64,000 bases of DNA from Cupriavidus necator A5-1 (GTDB lineage: Bacteria > Pseudomonadota > Gammaproteobacteria > Burkholderiales > Burkholderiaceae). Below, piece after piece: positions 34,838 through 43,726 of the stretch. Each line of letters begins with the position of its first letter. The stretch's first letter is position 1. The stretch lies in the NCBI RefSeq assembly GCF_000744095.1, contig NZ_JQLI01000004.1, forward strand, positions 427,515-491,514, written 5' to 3'. Both the position numbers and the translations under genes were made by a program. A model generated the notes under the pieces. That model was not told the DNA's origin. It made no database searches and was given only the letters and a program-made list of their open reading frames with translations.

Positions 34838-36028
34838 ATGTCCGCTATCCCGACTTCCACCGAACAGAACTCTTCCCATGGCGTCACGCTGGATGACGTG
34901 CTCCAGGCCACGCAAGCCGTTACCCGGAACTTCGGCGACGAGTACTTCGCCAAGCTCGACAAGGAAGAGGCATTTCCGCACGACTACATCAAGGCATTGA
35001 TGGACGCCAAGCTGCACACGGTGATGATTCCCGAACAGTACGGCGGCATGGGGCTCGGCCTGCGCGAAGCATGTGTCATCGTGGAGGAGATGCACCGTTC
35101 GGGCGGCGTCGGTTCCATGATCCACGGCCAGATGTTCATGATGGGCATCCTGGCCCGCCATGGCACTGACGAACAGAAGCGCAAAATCCTCGAGGAGGTA
35201 TGCGCGGGCCGCGTGCGCCTGCAGTCCTTCTCGCTGACGGAGCCGAACGCCGGCACCGACACCGCCAAGCTGCAGACGAAAGCATGGCGGGAAGGCAACG
35301 AGTGGGTGATCAAGGGCCAGAAGCTCTGGACGTCGCGCTTCGACTACACCGACGCCTTCATGGTGTTCGCGCGCACCAGCCCGCCGAAGGACCCCGCCAA
35401 GCCGCACCAGGGCATCTCGGCCTTCCTGGTCGACAAGCGCCAGGTCGATCCGAAGCAGTACACCAGCCGCAAGATTGACGTGATGTTCAACCATCACACC
35501 TTCGAGGTCTTCTACGACAACATGCGCGTGCCCGAGACCTCGCTGATCGGCGAGGAAGGCAAGGGCTTCAAGTACCTGCTCGATGGTCTGAATGCCGAGC
35601 GCATCATCATCGCATCCGAGGCGATCGGCGACGGACGCTGGTTCGTGGAGAAGGCGGTCAACTACGCCAAGGAGCGCGTGCTGTTCGGCAAGCCGATCGG
35701 CGCCAACCAGGGCGTTCAGTTTCCCATCTCGCTCGGCTACGCGCACCTGGAGGCGGCGGACGCCCTGCGCTGGAAGGCAGCCGAGAAGTTCGACCGCCGC
35801 GAGCCCTGCGGCGGCGACGCCAACATTGCAAAGATGCTCGCCTCTGACGCCTCATGGGAACTGGCCAACGTCTGCATGCAGACGCACGGCGGTTTCGGGC
35901 TGGCGCGCGAGTACCACATCGAGCGCCGCTTCCGCGACACCCGCGTGTTCCAGATCGCACCGATCTCGCCGAACATGGTTCTGAACTACGTCAGCCAGCA
36001 CGTCCTGGGCCTGCCGCGTTCCTACTGA
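34838..36028 (+). CDS. acyl-CoA dehydrogenase (AtuD/IVD-like base position)
   Basis: 396 residues. FAD-linked desaturation of an acyl-CoA. FSLTEPNAGTDTAKLQT, LWTSRFDYTDAFMVFAR and MQTHGGFGLAREYHIERRFRDTR are the family blocks. Where short-chain enzymes carry the Glu of IYEGT this protein reads FQIAPISPNMVLNYVSQHV, so that base is absent; a Glu in LNAERIIIASEAIG lies where isovaleryl-CoA dehydrogenase has its catalytic Glu. Such enzymes act on branched or bulky acyl chains. It heads an operon with MaoC, DUF35 and thiolase-like genes and ends in GLPRSY, a tail shared by citronellyl-CoA dehydrogenase-like proteins. Confidence 0.85.
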   Translation: MSAIPTSTEQNSSHGVTLDDVLQATQAVTRNFGDEYFAKLDKEEAFPHDYIKALMDAKLHTVMIPEQYGGMGLGLREACVIVEEMHRSGGVGSMIHGQMFMMGILARHGTDEQKRKILEEVCAGRVRLQSFSLTEPNAGTDTAKLQTKAWREGNEWVIKGQKLWTSRFDYTDAFMVFARTSPPKDPAKPHQGISAFLVDKRQVDPKQYTSRKIDVMFNHHTFEVFYDNMRVPETSLIGEEGKGFKYLLDGLNAERIIIASEAIGDGRWFVEKAVNYAKERVLFGKPIGANQGVQFPISLGYAHLEAADALRWKAAEKFDRREPCGGDANIAKMLASDASWELANVCMQTHGGFGLAREYHIERRFRDTRVFQIAPISPNMVLNYVSQHVLGLPRSY

Positions 36029-36042
36029 GCTGGGAGAGGACG

Positions 36043-36519
36043 ATGGACGAAGGACTCTATTTCGAGGACTACACGGAGAACTGGAGGTACGAATCCGAGG
36101 CGGTGCCCGTCACCGAGGACGGCATTGCCGGGTTCGTCGACCTCCACCGCTTCCATACGCCGACCTTCACCGACCGGAGCTACGTCGAATTGTCCAGGGA
36201 GTATGGCGCGCGCATGGCCCCCGGGCTGCATGTGCTGTGCCTGGCCGAGGGCGCGGTGCTGCAGGCGGGCCTGACCCGCCGCCGCGGCATCTTCCTGATG
36301 GAACTGACGCCGAAGTTCCTGAAGCCCGTATTCGCGGGCGACACGATCAGCGTTCACGTGCGGCTGAAGTCCAAGCGGTTGACGAGCAAGCCAGACCGGG
36401 GCGTGGTCACGACTGCGCACGAGGTGAAGAACCAACGTGGCGAGGTGGTCATAGCGTACGACTCCACGCGGATGATCCGCACCCGCGCCTACGTTGAAAC
36501 GGCCGCCGCCGCAAACTGA
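36043..36519 (+). CDS. MaoC-like protein lacking the hydratase Asp/His pair
   Basis: 158 residues, hot-dog fold. Aligning FVDLHRFHTPTFTDRSYV with the hydratase-2 motif of the partner protein at 38176 (FACLSGDFNEVHTNFEYC) puts Phe at both catalytic positions (Asp to Phe and His to Phe). The C-terminal half is paralogous to the partner (both carry TSKPDRGVV/TSKPDRGVI). It is therefore probably the non-catalytic subunit of a heteromeric enoyl-CoA hydratase, as known for steroid side-chain hydratases where one subunit is inactive. It starts 14 bases after the acyl-CoA dehydrogenase stop with GGGAGAGG in front. Confidence 0.8.
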   Translation: MDEGLYFEDYTENWRYESEAVPVTEDGIAGFVDLHRFHTPTFTDRSYVELSREYGARMAPGLHVLCLAEGAVLQAGLTRRRGIFLMELTPKFLKPVFAGDTISVHVRLKSKRLTSKPDRGVVTTAHEVKNQRGEVVIAYDSTRMIRTRAYVETAAAAN

Positions 36520-36542
36520 GAAGAGCACAAGGAGAACAACCC

Positions 36543-36962
36543 GTGCAAGCCGCATTGCCCAAGCCGGTCGCCAACGCCGACTCGCATACCTATTGGAACG
36601 CCGCCCGCGAGCGGCGCCTCGTGATCCGCAAGTGCAACGCCTGCGGTCAGCTCCACTTCATGCCGCGGTACCTGTGCCCGTCGTGCTGGTCCGACAACCT
36701 CGACTGGATCGATGCCAGCGGTACCGGACGCGTGCACAGCTTCAGCGTGATCCGCCGTGCGTCGGACCCGGTCTTTGCCTCGCGTGTGCCCTACGTGCTC
36801 GCGCTGATCGAGCTCGACGAGGGCCCGCGCATGATGGCCAATATCCTAGGCGAGGACGCGCTGGGCGTCGCGGTGGGGGACCCTGTGACGGTCACCTTCG
36901 AGGATCGCGGCGACGGCGCCCTGATCCCGCAGTTCGAGCGCATCGCCACGCGCGGAGCATGA
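36543..36962 (+). CDS. DUF35 zinc-ribbon/OB-fold acyl-CoA-associated protein
   Basis: 139 residues from a GTG. Four cysteines, C31-x2-C34 and C45-x2-C48, form the rubredoxin-like zinc ribbon, followed by an OB fold (GRVHSFSVIRR, VALIELDEGPRMMANI, GDPVTVTFED). DUF35 proteins bind thiolase-like partners; in steroid catabolism the DUF35 part of ChsH2 binds the aldolase Ltp2 and helps it work. Here the gene ends with GCATGAC one base before the thiolase-like gene, so the two proteins are made together and probably form the same kind of complex. Confidence 0.9.
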   Translation: MQAALPKPVANADSHTYWNAARERRLVIRKCNACGQLHFMPRYLCPSCWSDNLDWIDASGTGRVHSFSVIRRASDPVFASRVPYVLALIELDEGPRMMANILGEDALGVAVGDPVTVTFEDRGDGALIPQFERIATRGA

Positions 36963-36963
36963 C

Positions 36964-38142
36964 ATGAAGAAACCTGCATCCCTGAAGAACAAGGTAGCAA
37001 TCGTCGGCGTCGGCGAATCGGACATCGGCCGCGTGCCGTATATGTCGGGACTCGGGCTGAACGCGCAGGCCGCCAGGCGCGCGCTCGACGATGCCGGGCT
37101 CGAGGTTTCCGACATCGACGGATTGCTGACGGCCTATTCGTTCACCGAGCCGTACTTCATGCTCGGCTCGGTGCTGTGCGAGTACCTCGGCCTGAAGCCT
37201 CATTTCAATGCCTCGATGGTGGTTGGCGGGGGAAGCCCGGCGGTAATGCTCAAGCACGCCGCCGAGGCCATCGCGGCCGGCCAGGCCGAGACGATCCTGG
37301 TTTGTGCCGGCGAGAACCGCGCGACGGGCCAGTCGCGCGATGCCACCGTCAGCACGTTGCTGGCGGTGGGCCATCCCTACTTCGAGCAACCCTACGGCGG
37401 GTCCATTCCGGGCTACTACGCCATGATCGCCCAGCGGCACATGCACGAGTACGGCACGACCCGGGAGCAACTCGCACACGTCGCCGTGCAGACGCGCAAC
37501 CACGCGCTGTTGCATCCGAACGCCCATATGAAGAAGGCGATAGGGCTGGATGAGGTCCTGGCGGCGAAGCCCATTGCCGATCCGCTGGGCATGCTCGACT
37601 GCTGCCTCATCTCCGACGCGGGCGGCGCCTTCATCGTCACCTCCGCAGAGCGCGCTCGCGACCTCAAGTGCAAGCCGGCGTATCTGCAGGGCATCGGCGA
37701 ATACCACACGCACGAGCACCTGATGTGCGCGCCAAGTCTCACCGAATTCGGCGCCACCGAATCGGGACGCATCGCGTACGAAATGGCAGGGCTTGCCCCG
37801 GGCGACATCGACGTCGCCCAGCTGTACGACTGCTTCACGATCGTGCCGATCCTTGAACTCGAGGAACTCGGCTTCGTGAAGCGTGGCGAGGGCGGAGCCT
37901 TCTTTGCGGAGGGGCATGCAGCCATTGGCGGCAAGTTGCCGGTGAATACGCACGGCGGCATGCTGTCGCACGCGCACGCTGGCGCCGCGGGCGGGCTGTT
38001 CGGCATCGTCGAAGCCGTGCGCCAGCTGCGCGGCGGCCTGGGCGAGCGGCAGGTGAATGGCGCGGAAGTCGCACTCGTCCACAATGAGGGCGGCATCCTG
38101 TCCTCGCACTGCACCGTCATCCTCGCCAACGACAGGGGCTGA
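36964..38142 (+). CDS. thiolase-like lipid-transfer protein, candidate retro-aldolase (Ltp2-like)
   Basis: 392 residues, thiolase fold. The nucleophilic Cys of true thiolases (in NxxCSSG) is replaced: the segment reads NASMVVGGGSPAVMLKHAAEAI, without Cys. The C-terminal HGGMLSHAHAGAAGG keeps the family His, and HNEGGILSSHCTVIL ends the protein. Loss of the nucleophile excludes Claisen thiolysis and fits the Ltp2-type aldolases, which cleave a 3-hydroxyacyl-CoA into a ketone or aldehyde and a shorter CoA ester. The coupled DUF35 gene supports this. Location cytoplasmic. Substrate unknown. Confidence 0.82.
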   Translation: MKKPASLKNKVAIVGVGESDIGRVPYMSGLGLNAQAARRALDDAGLEVSDIDGLLTAYSFTEPYFMLGSVLCEYLGLKPHFNASMVVGGGSPAVMLKHAAEAIAAGQAETILVCAGENRATGQSRDATVSTLLAVGHPYFEQPYGGSIPGYYAMIAQRHMHEYGTTREQLAHVAVQTRNHALLHPNAHMKKAIGLDEVLAAKPIADPLGMLDCCLISDAGGAFIVTSAERARDLKCKPAYLQGIGEYHTHEHLMCAPSLTEFGATESGRIAYEMAGLAPGDIDVAQLYDCFTIVPILELEELGFVKRGEGGAFFAEGHAAIGGKLPVNTHGGMLSHAHAGAAGGLFGIVEAVRQLRGGLGERQVNGAEVALVHNEGGILSSHCTVILANDRG

Positions 38143-38175
38143 CGCCTCGATCCCTTCATATCCAAAAGGATTGCC

Positions 38176-38646
38176 ATGACCATTGCTTCCGCGCCGCGCG
38201 GCAAATATTTCGAAGACTTCGAGATCGGACAGGAGTTCATCAGCTCGGCTCGCACCATCACGTTGACGGACATCGTCAACTTCGCCTGCCTGTCGGGCGA
38301 CTTCAATGAAGTCCACACGAACTTCGAATACTGCAAGACCACCCCCTTCGGAGAACCCATTGCGCACGGCCCGCTGGTGTACGCCGTGATGGCTGGCCTG
38401 CAGTATGCGAGCGGGCTTAACGACGGCACGTTGATCGCGTTGCTGCAGAACGACCAATGGCGGATGCTGGTGCCGGTCAAGCATGGCGATACGATCCGGG
38501 CGCGCGTCCGCGTGCTGGAAAAGAAGGAGACCAGCAAGCCGGACCGCGGCGTGATTGTGGTCCAGCGCGAAGTCATCAAGCAGGATGGGACTGTCGCGCA
38601 GGAGATGCGTACGACTTTCCTGTATCGTCGTCGCCCGAAGGGCTGA
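38176..38646 (+). CDS. MaoC-like enoyl-CoA hydratase with intact catalytic motif
   Basis: 156 residues. The hydratase-2 motif LSGDFNEVHTNFEY has both Asp and His, and PFGEPIAHGPLVYAVMAGL follows as usual. It adds water to a trans-2-enoyl-CoA to give the 3-hydroxyacyl-CoA. Together with the inactive paralogue at 36043 it can form a heteromer. Its gene follows the thiolase-like gene by 33 bases with AAAAGGA before the ATG. The product would be the substrate of the aldolase-like protein. Confidence 0.88.
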   Translation: MTIASAPRGKYFEDFEIGQEFISSARTITLTDIVNFACLSGDFNEVHTNFEYCKTTPFGEPIAHGPLVYAVMAGLQYASGLNDGTLIALLQNDQWRMLVPVKHGDTIRARVRVLEKKETSKPDRGVIVVQREVIKQDGTVAQEMRTTFLYRRRPKG

Positions 38647-38828
38647 CGCACTCCAATCTACCAAGCCGGCCTGCTGCGCCACGCGGGATGCCGGCACATC
38701 GGGCCCCGCCCGCAGAACTGCGCCGGGGCCTGTGTTTTCAGGTCGAACGGCGACGTGATGCCTCGCGCGCCGTGCCGACGACATCTCCTTATCCTCCACG
38801 CCTCCCGGGCCGCGGGGCGTTGAATGCC

Positions 38829-39710
38829 ATGAACGCCACAGCAATGAACCCCTACACCCGACTTCCCGGCACCCCGGTGCCCATGCACAGATGGACCGGC
38901 GACGATGGCCTGCAGCTTGCGGGCGATTCATGGGGAGATCCGCGAGGACCGCTGGTACTCCTGCTTCACGGGGTGGGTCAAACGCGGCATGCGTGGCGTG
39001 CGACGGGGCAGAGACTGGGCGCTGCCGGCTACCACGCGGTGGCGTTCGACGCGCGCGGCCATGGTGACTCCGATTGGGCGGCCGATGGCGACTACTCCCG
39101 CGATGCCATGATTCGCGACCTGAGGGACCTCGTCGCGACATTTGGAAGGCGGCCGGCGCTGGTCGGCGCGTCGATGGGCGGGGCCACCAGCCTGATCGGC
39201 GTCGGTGAAGGGCGCATCGAGGCCAGCGCACTGATTCTCGTGGACATTGCACCGCGCACGGAGCCTTCTGGCGTGGCGAAGGTGAAGTCCTTCATGCGCG
39301 GCACGACGGAAGGCTTCAGTACACTCGAAGAAGCCGCCGAGGCCATTCACGCCTATCGGCCGCGTGCCCAGGCGCAGGGCGTGCCATACGGCCTGGCAAA
39401 GAACCTCCGCCTGGGTGCCGACGGCAGATACCACTGGCACTGGGATCCCCGGCTCATGGAGAAGGGGCGCGAAGGCGACGAACGACGCATCGAGGCGGCG
39501 CGCCGCCTCGGCCTGCCGACGCTGCTGGTTCGCGGTGGCCAGTCTGACGTCGTCAGCGAGGAGGGCGCGCGCGACTTCCTGCGTCTGTGTCAGGGAGCGG
39601 AGTTCGTGAACATCGCTGGGGCCGGCCACATGGTTTCGGGCGATCGCAACGACGTCTTCGGGCGTGCGGCGCTCGACTTCCTGCGGCGTGTCGTGCCGGT
39701 CGCCAGGTAG
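38829..39710 (+). CDS. alpha/beta hydrolase
   Basis: 293 residues from ATG 38829 (an ATG 15 bases later is also possible). LLLHGVGQTRHAWR is the oxyanion strand-loop; the nucleophile elbow is VGASMGG (Ser); the acid is probably Asp in GGQSDVVSEEG and the base His in GAGHMVSGDRN. This layout is shared by epoxide hydrolases, haloalkane dehalogenases, lactonases and C-C or ester hydrolases; a Ser nucleophile points to esterase or thioesterase-like activity. It is 182 bases after the MaoC gene, so co-transcription is likely but not certain. It may hydrolyse the CoA ester or lactone formed by the upstream module. Confidence 0.85.
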   Translation: MNATAMNPYTRLPGTPVPMHRWTGDDGLQLAGDSWGDPRGPLVLLLHGVGQTRHAWRATGQRLGAAGYHAVAFDARGHGDSDWAADGDYSRDAMIRDLRDLVATFGRRPALVGASMGGATSLIGVGEGRIEASALILVDIAPRTEPSGVAKVKSFMRGTTEGFSTLEEAAEAIHAYRPRAQAQGVPYGLAKNLRLGADGRYHWHWDPRLMEKGREGDERRIEAARRLGLPTLLVRGGQSDVVSEEGARDFLRLCQGAEFVNIAGAGHMVSGDRNDVFGRAALDFLRRVVPVAR

Positions 39711-40078
39711 GCACTGCAACAGGTGTGAACGGCGCCAGAGGTAACTGGCGTCGGAGCCGCACAGGATTTGTGTGTGGCTTCAAAGGATGATGGTTCGGGA
39801 GCCACCTATATGAACGCGCCCCGGTTTGCAAGCTAAGACGAACATGCTGGCTCGAGCAGGACTGGTTGCAGACTTATATCCGGCCTTGTGGTGCAGGCGA
39901 GCCTGCGGGCCCTCATGGATATCCGCCGGGAGCGTCCCTATCTTTTGTTCGTGCTTGGTAGCACCGGTGACTCGTTGGGCTTACGCTCCCGCGGCCGACC
40001 TGTCTTGCCATGATGCTCATCTCACCGTCGCAACCTGTGGACGGTCCTGCTTTCCTTCTCTGCCAGCCCGGCCTGCCA
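39711..40078. other. intergenic region, probably the 3' part of the IS110 element
   Basis: 368 bases between the hydrolase and the IS110 transposase end. No gene recognised. A short hairpin GCGCCAG/CTGGCGT lies at about 39732, without a T run. The region next to 40079 is likely the non-coding end of the IS. Confidence 0.4.
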
Positions 40079-41103
40079 TCAGGCAGGCCTGACCGGGACG
40101 TAGTCGCGGTCATAAGCCCGGTCATGCGCCAGGAGGGCCCAGACCGTGCGTGCCATCTTGTTGGCCATGGCGACGGCCACGACGTTGATGGGGCGTCGCT
40201 GCGCGAGCGTCAGAGGCCAGCCGGGCTGATTCTTTCTGCGCAGATGGCTCAGCACGACCCGAGCGCCGTGAATGAGCAAGGTGCGCAGGTAGGGGTCGCC
40301 GCGTTTGCTGATGCCACCGAGCCAGACCTTGCCGCCGGTGCCGGTTTGTTTAGGCACCAGGCCAAGATAGGCCGCCAGTTGCCGTCCGGACTTGAAGGTG
40401 TGGACGTCGCCAATTGTGGCAACCATGGCCGTGGCGGTGTGCATGCCGATACCCGGGATGGCGAGAATGGTCTGGCAAGCCCGGTTCTGCCGGCCCCAGG
40501 CGTTGATACGCTGGTCGAGGCGGGCAATCTCCTCATCGAGCCGTTCGATGCTTTGCAATTGTTCGTGCACGAACTCGAACAGCATGGGCGGCACGACTGC
40601 TCGATGTCGGCCATGTGTTGCACGATTTCCTGCAGGCCGGTACGCAGTCCGCGGGGGAAGTGGACGCCGAATTCGAACAACATGCCGCGCAACTGATTGA
40701 CCAGCATGGTGCGCATCTTCACGCGCAGCTGGCGCAGTGCGTGTAGGCTGAGCAGGGACTGCTGCGGCTCGGTCTTGGGGGCAACGACGGGCATGCCGGG
40801 CTGCTGCGCCGCGGTCCAGATAGCCTTGGCGTCGGTGGCATCGGTCTTGTTGGTCTGGGCAAACGGACGCACGTAGTTGGGGTGCAGCAGCACCGGTTCG
40901 TGGCCGAGGCTGCGCAGCTGGCGGGCCCACCAGTGAGCGCTGCCGCACGCTTCGAGCGCCACCCGTCCAGACTCACGCTTGGCGAGGAACTCAATCAGTT
41001 TCTGCCGGCTGAAGCGACGATTGAAACACTTGCCGTTGGACTCGACCCAATAGAGTTGGAAAGTAGTCTTTGCAATGTCCAGACCGTAGATCGTAGTATT
41101 CAT
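40079..41103 (-). pseudogene. IS110-family transposase, frameshifted
   Basis: About 341 codons from the ATG at 41103. N-terminal DEDD domain: IYGLDIAKTTFQLYWV (first Asp), ALEACGSAHWWARQL, VRPFAQTNKTDATDAKAIWTAA. C-terminal transposase_20 part: ILAIPGIGMHTATAMVATIGDVHTF, AAYLGLVPKQTGTGGKVWLGGISKRGDPYLRTLLIHGAR. The frame changes at about 40600, where one base is missing between IEQS and the PPMLFEFV continuation. IS110 elements use a DEDD transposase with a catalytic Ser, a bridge RNA, and no terminal inverted repeats, so element ends cannot be fixed here. Confidence 0.87.
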
Positions 41104-41548
41104 TTCGGGTCCCTCCATCCTGTGTGGACTGTGTGAACTTCCACTCTGGCACATCGATGCCGTTTCGCGATGGGGGACCCGTCCCTTCCTGTGATACATC
41201 CCCACCATGGCTTGCCGAGCTCCGCGCCGAGGCCGGGGCGCGTTCATTCCATCTTTTGTCATGACCTCACCCTTCGCTAAGCGCATTGCGGACTTCAGGA
41301 CGGGATCCGGATCTCGACGCATCCATTCAATTCCACAATTCTTGGTTCCCGGTCGAGAGACGGGAAAGGTGGCACCGGTCATGCCCAGCGCGTGCGGCGA
41401 TTGAAGCGACGGCTACCTCCTGCGTGCAGATGCGGGGCATGTCGATCAACGTCGACGTTTCGATCATTCGCGGCCTGGCGGCCTCGCTGCTGCAAAGCGA
41501 AACATCGCGAGCGGCACGCATGCCGCGCGCGATGCCTGACCCACTCCG
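41104..41548. other. IS110 5' non-coding region and intergenic DNA
   Basis: About 445 bases. The part next to 41104 is the upstream non-coding region of the IS110 gene, the region from which bridge RNAs are made in this family; I cannot fold it here. The rest shows no gene; an apparent plus frame through 42353 is a shadow of the SDR gene. Confidence 0.4.
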
Positions 41549-42337
41549 TCAAGAGTACGTTGCCCCGCCCGTCGCGCTCAGGGTCGCCCCGGTGACGTGG
41601 CTCGATGCATCAGAAACGAGGAATGCAGCCACGGATGCAACCTCATCGGGCTTGGCGAGACCGAATGGCGCTTGCGAGGCGATCTTGTCGAACACCTTCT
41701 GGCGAATCGGCGTCAGTTGTCCGCCTGCGAACCGTTCGTACACGGGCGTTTGCTCGACCAGCGTGACGCATAACGTATTGACGCGCACACGGGAGCGCGA
41801 AAGCTCCTTGGCCATGACCTTGGCGGCCATAATGAGCCCGCCGGAGTGGAGGGCCACCGTCGTCTGGCCGGGCGTCGGGAAGCGGCCGCCTTCGGACGTG
41901 ACGAACAGAATCGTGCCGCTATTGCGTTCGGTCATGTGCGACACGACCGCGTGTACCGGATTCAGCTTGATACGAACCGTCTTGGCGATCTGGTCCGCGA
42001 TGGCATTCGGTTCGACCTGGCCGATTACGCCCTGTGCGTCGGGAGGTGCCCCGGCGCTGGCCACGAGGATGTCTACCTGGCCGAACCTCTCGATCACCTG
42101 TTGGACGAGGCCAGTCGCCTGTGCGGTGTCCTCGATGTCGGCCGCAAGGAAGGCGCCCTGTCCGCCCGATGATTCGATGGATCCCACCAGCGCCTCGCCG
42201 GCGGCTTGGTTGCGGCCGGTCGCGGCGACGAACACCCCTTCCTGTGCCAGCCTGAGTGCGATGGCCTTGCCTAATCCAGCCGTCGCTCCTGTGACGATGG
42301 CGACCTTTCGCTGCTGCTTATCCGATTGTTCTTTCAT
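41549..42337 (-). CDS. SDR-family protein lacking the catalytic Tyr and Lys
   Basis: 262 residues. The nucleotide loop TGATAGLG (16-23) is intact and the C-terminus is FabG-like (HVTGATLSATGG). Aligned with FabG, the segment VTSEGGRFPTPGQTTVALHSGGLIM shows Val in place of the catalytic Tyr and Ser in place of Lys (YxxxK becomes VxxxS), while the catalytic Ser is kept; NNAG is also changed to ASAG. It may bind NAD(P) without ordinary oxidoreductase activity, or use another mechanism. It lies 51 bases after the CoA-transferase gene, so the two are probably one operon under operator 6. Confidence 0.8.
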   Translation of the reverse strand: MKEQSDKQQRKVAIVTGATAGLGKAIALRLAQEGVFVAATGRNQAAGEALVGSIESSGGQGAFLAADIEDTAQATGLVQQVIERFGQVDILVASAGAPPDAQGVIGQVEPNAIADQIAKTVRIKLNPVHAVVSHMTERNSGTILFVTSEGGRFPTPGQTTVALHSGGLIMAAKVMAKELSRSRVRVNTLCVTLVEQTPVYERFAGGQLTPIRQKVFDKIASQAPFGLAKPDEVASVAAFLVSDASSHVTGATLSATGGATYS

Positions 42338-42388
42338 ATCGACCGCCTGTTGATCTGTGTATGCGTGCGTGCCAACGAGCATCGTTCT

Positions 42389-43645
42389 TCAGGATGCGGT
42401 GGACGCAGGCGATGGCTTCGCAGCGCCGAAGGCGCCAGCCGCTTCCAGTCGGGCAATCTCGGCGGGGGGGAGGCCGAGTTCCTTTTCCAGCACCGCGACG
42501 CGATGCTCGCCAAGGCGCGGCAGGCTGAGTACACCCTGCGCGGTGCGGAAGCGGGACGGATCAGCCGGCAGTCGAAGGGTTCCGCCCAGGCCGTCCTCGA
42601 CTTCCTGCAGCGCGCCACGTTGCCGCAGATACGCGTCATTGAGCACTTCGCTCATGCTGAGGACGCCTGCGACCGGGACATCGGCCTCGTTCAGCTTCGT
42701 CGTGATCTCCGCGCGCGTGTGGGCACGGGTGAAGGTTTCCGTGATGGCAATCACCTCGTCCTGGCGCTTCGCGCGCTCAACGTAGGTTGCGTAACGCTCG
42801 TCGGTCCCGAGCTCCGGACGCCCCATGGCGACGCAAAGGCGGCGCCAGAAATCGTCTCGATTGACGCCGATGTTGATGAAGCCGTCCGACGCGGGAAATG
42901 CGCCGTACGGCACGCCGTGAAAGTCGTTCGAGCCGGCGAAGGCGGACAGGGAGGCATCGGCAATCTGCACCCGGGCCAATGCCACGGAAACCATAGGAAG
43001 CGTGCATTCGATCAGGCCCAGGTCCAGGATCCGGCCGATGCCGTAGCGCTCCTGATTGCGCAGGGCCAGCAGAATCGCCGCGTGCGCGGTCATGCCGGCG
43101 AGGATATCGCCGAGCGCGAACCCGCACCATACGGGATTGCCGGCATGGTCGCGTGTCAGGCCGGTGGCGCCCGTCATGGCTTCGGCCACGAGGGCGAGTC
43201 CGGCCCGGTCGGCATACTCGCCGGCATCCTCCATGCCGAACCCCGAGATGCAGGCAATCACGAGTCGCGGATAGCGCTTCTGCAGCGTTTCCGGATGGAT
43301 TCCCAGGCGCTCCAGGGCCGCGGCGCGCATGTTGGTGATGAGCACGTCTGCGGATTCCAGCAGCCCGTGCATGACGTTCATGCCTTCGGGGTTCTTCAGA
43401 TCGAGCGCAATGCTTTGTTTGCCACGGTTGAGCGCGCCGTAATGCGCCGAGACGGTATGACCCTGGGCATCCTCACGCAGCGGGGCGCGGGACCGGGCCA
43501 GTTCGCCGCTGGGCGGCTCGATCTTGATCACCTGTGCTCCTTCCTCGGCAAGAAGCTGGCCGCAGTACGGTCCGGCAATGAGGTGAGTGAGCTCGATGAC
43601 TTTGATGCCTTTTAACGGCGGTGGCGTGGTTTTATCGTCGTTCAT
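42389..43645 (-). CDS. CaiB/BaiF (class III) CoA-transferase
   Basis: 418 residues. N-terminal VIELTHLIAGPYCGQLLAEEGAQVIKIE, NRGKQSIALDLK, and catalytic Asp146 in EYADRAGLALVAEAMTG. Transfers CoA to a carboxylic acid through an aspartyl-CoA intermediate. A LysR-type operator lies 82 bases upstream of the ATG, the same motif as at the Bug and PrpD genes, so it is probably the activating enzyme for the acid those genes handle. First gene of a two-gene operon with the unusual SDR. Confidence 0.9.
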   Translation of the reverse strand: MNDDKTTPPPLKGIKVIELTHLIAGPYCGQLLAEEGAQVIKIEPPSGELARSRAPLREDAQGHTVSAHYGALNRGKQSIALDLKNPEGMNVMHGLLESADVLITNMRAAALERLGIHPETLQKRYPRLVIACISGFGMEDAGEYADRAGLALVAEAMTGATGLTRDHAGNPVWCGFALGDILAGMTAHAAILLALRNQERYGIGRILDLGLIECTLPMVSVALARVQIADASLSAFAGSNDFHGVPYGAFPASDGFINIGVNRDDFWRRLCVAMGRPELGTDERYATYVERAKRQDEVIAITETFTRAHTRAEITTKLNEADVPVAGVLSMSEVLNDAYLRQRGALQEVEDGLGGTLRLPADPSRFRTAQGVLSLPRLGEHRVAVLEKELGLPPAEIARLEAAGAFGAAKPSPASTAS

Positions 43646-43726
43646 GTCAATAACCTGGAAAGAAACGGGTAAAGCCAGTTTCGTGGCTGCACTGCACGGT
43701 GTCGAGTTGGAAATCTTGGGGGGAGC

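Noticed and set aside
36892..39252. 786-codon minus-strand open frame
   Set aside because: Antisense to the DUF35, thiolase-like and MaoC genes; no family mark and composition typical of a shadow frame.
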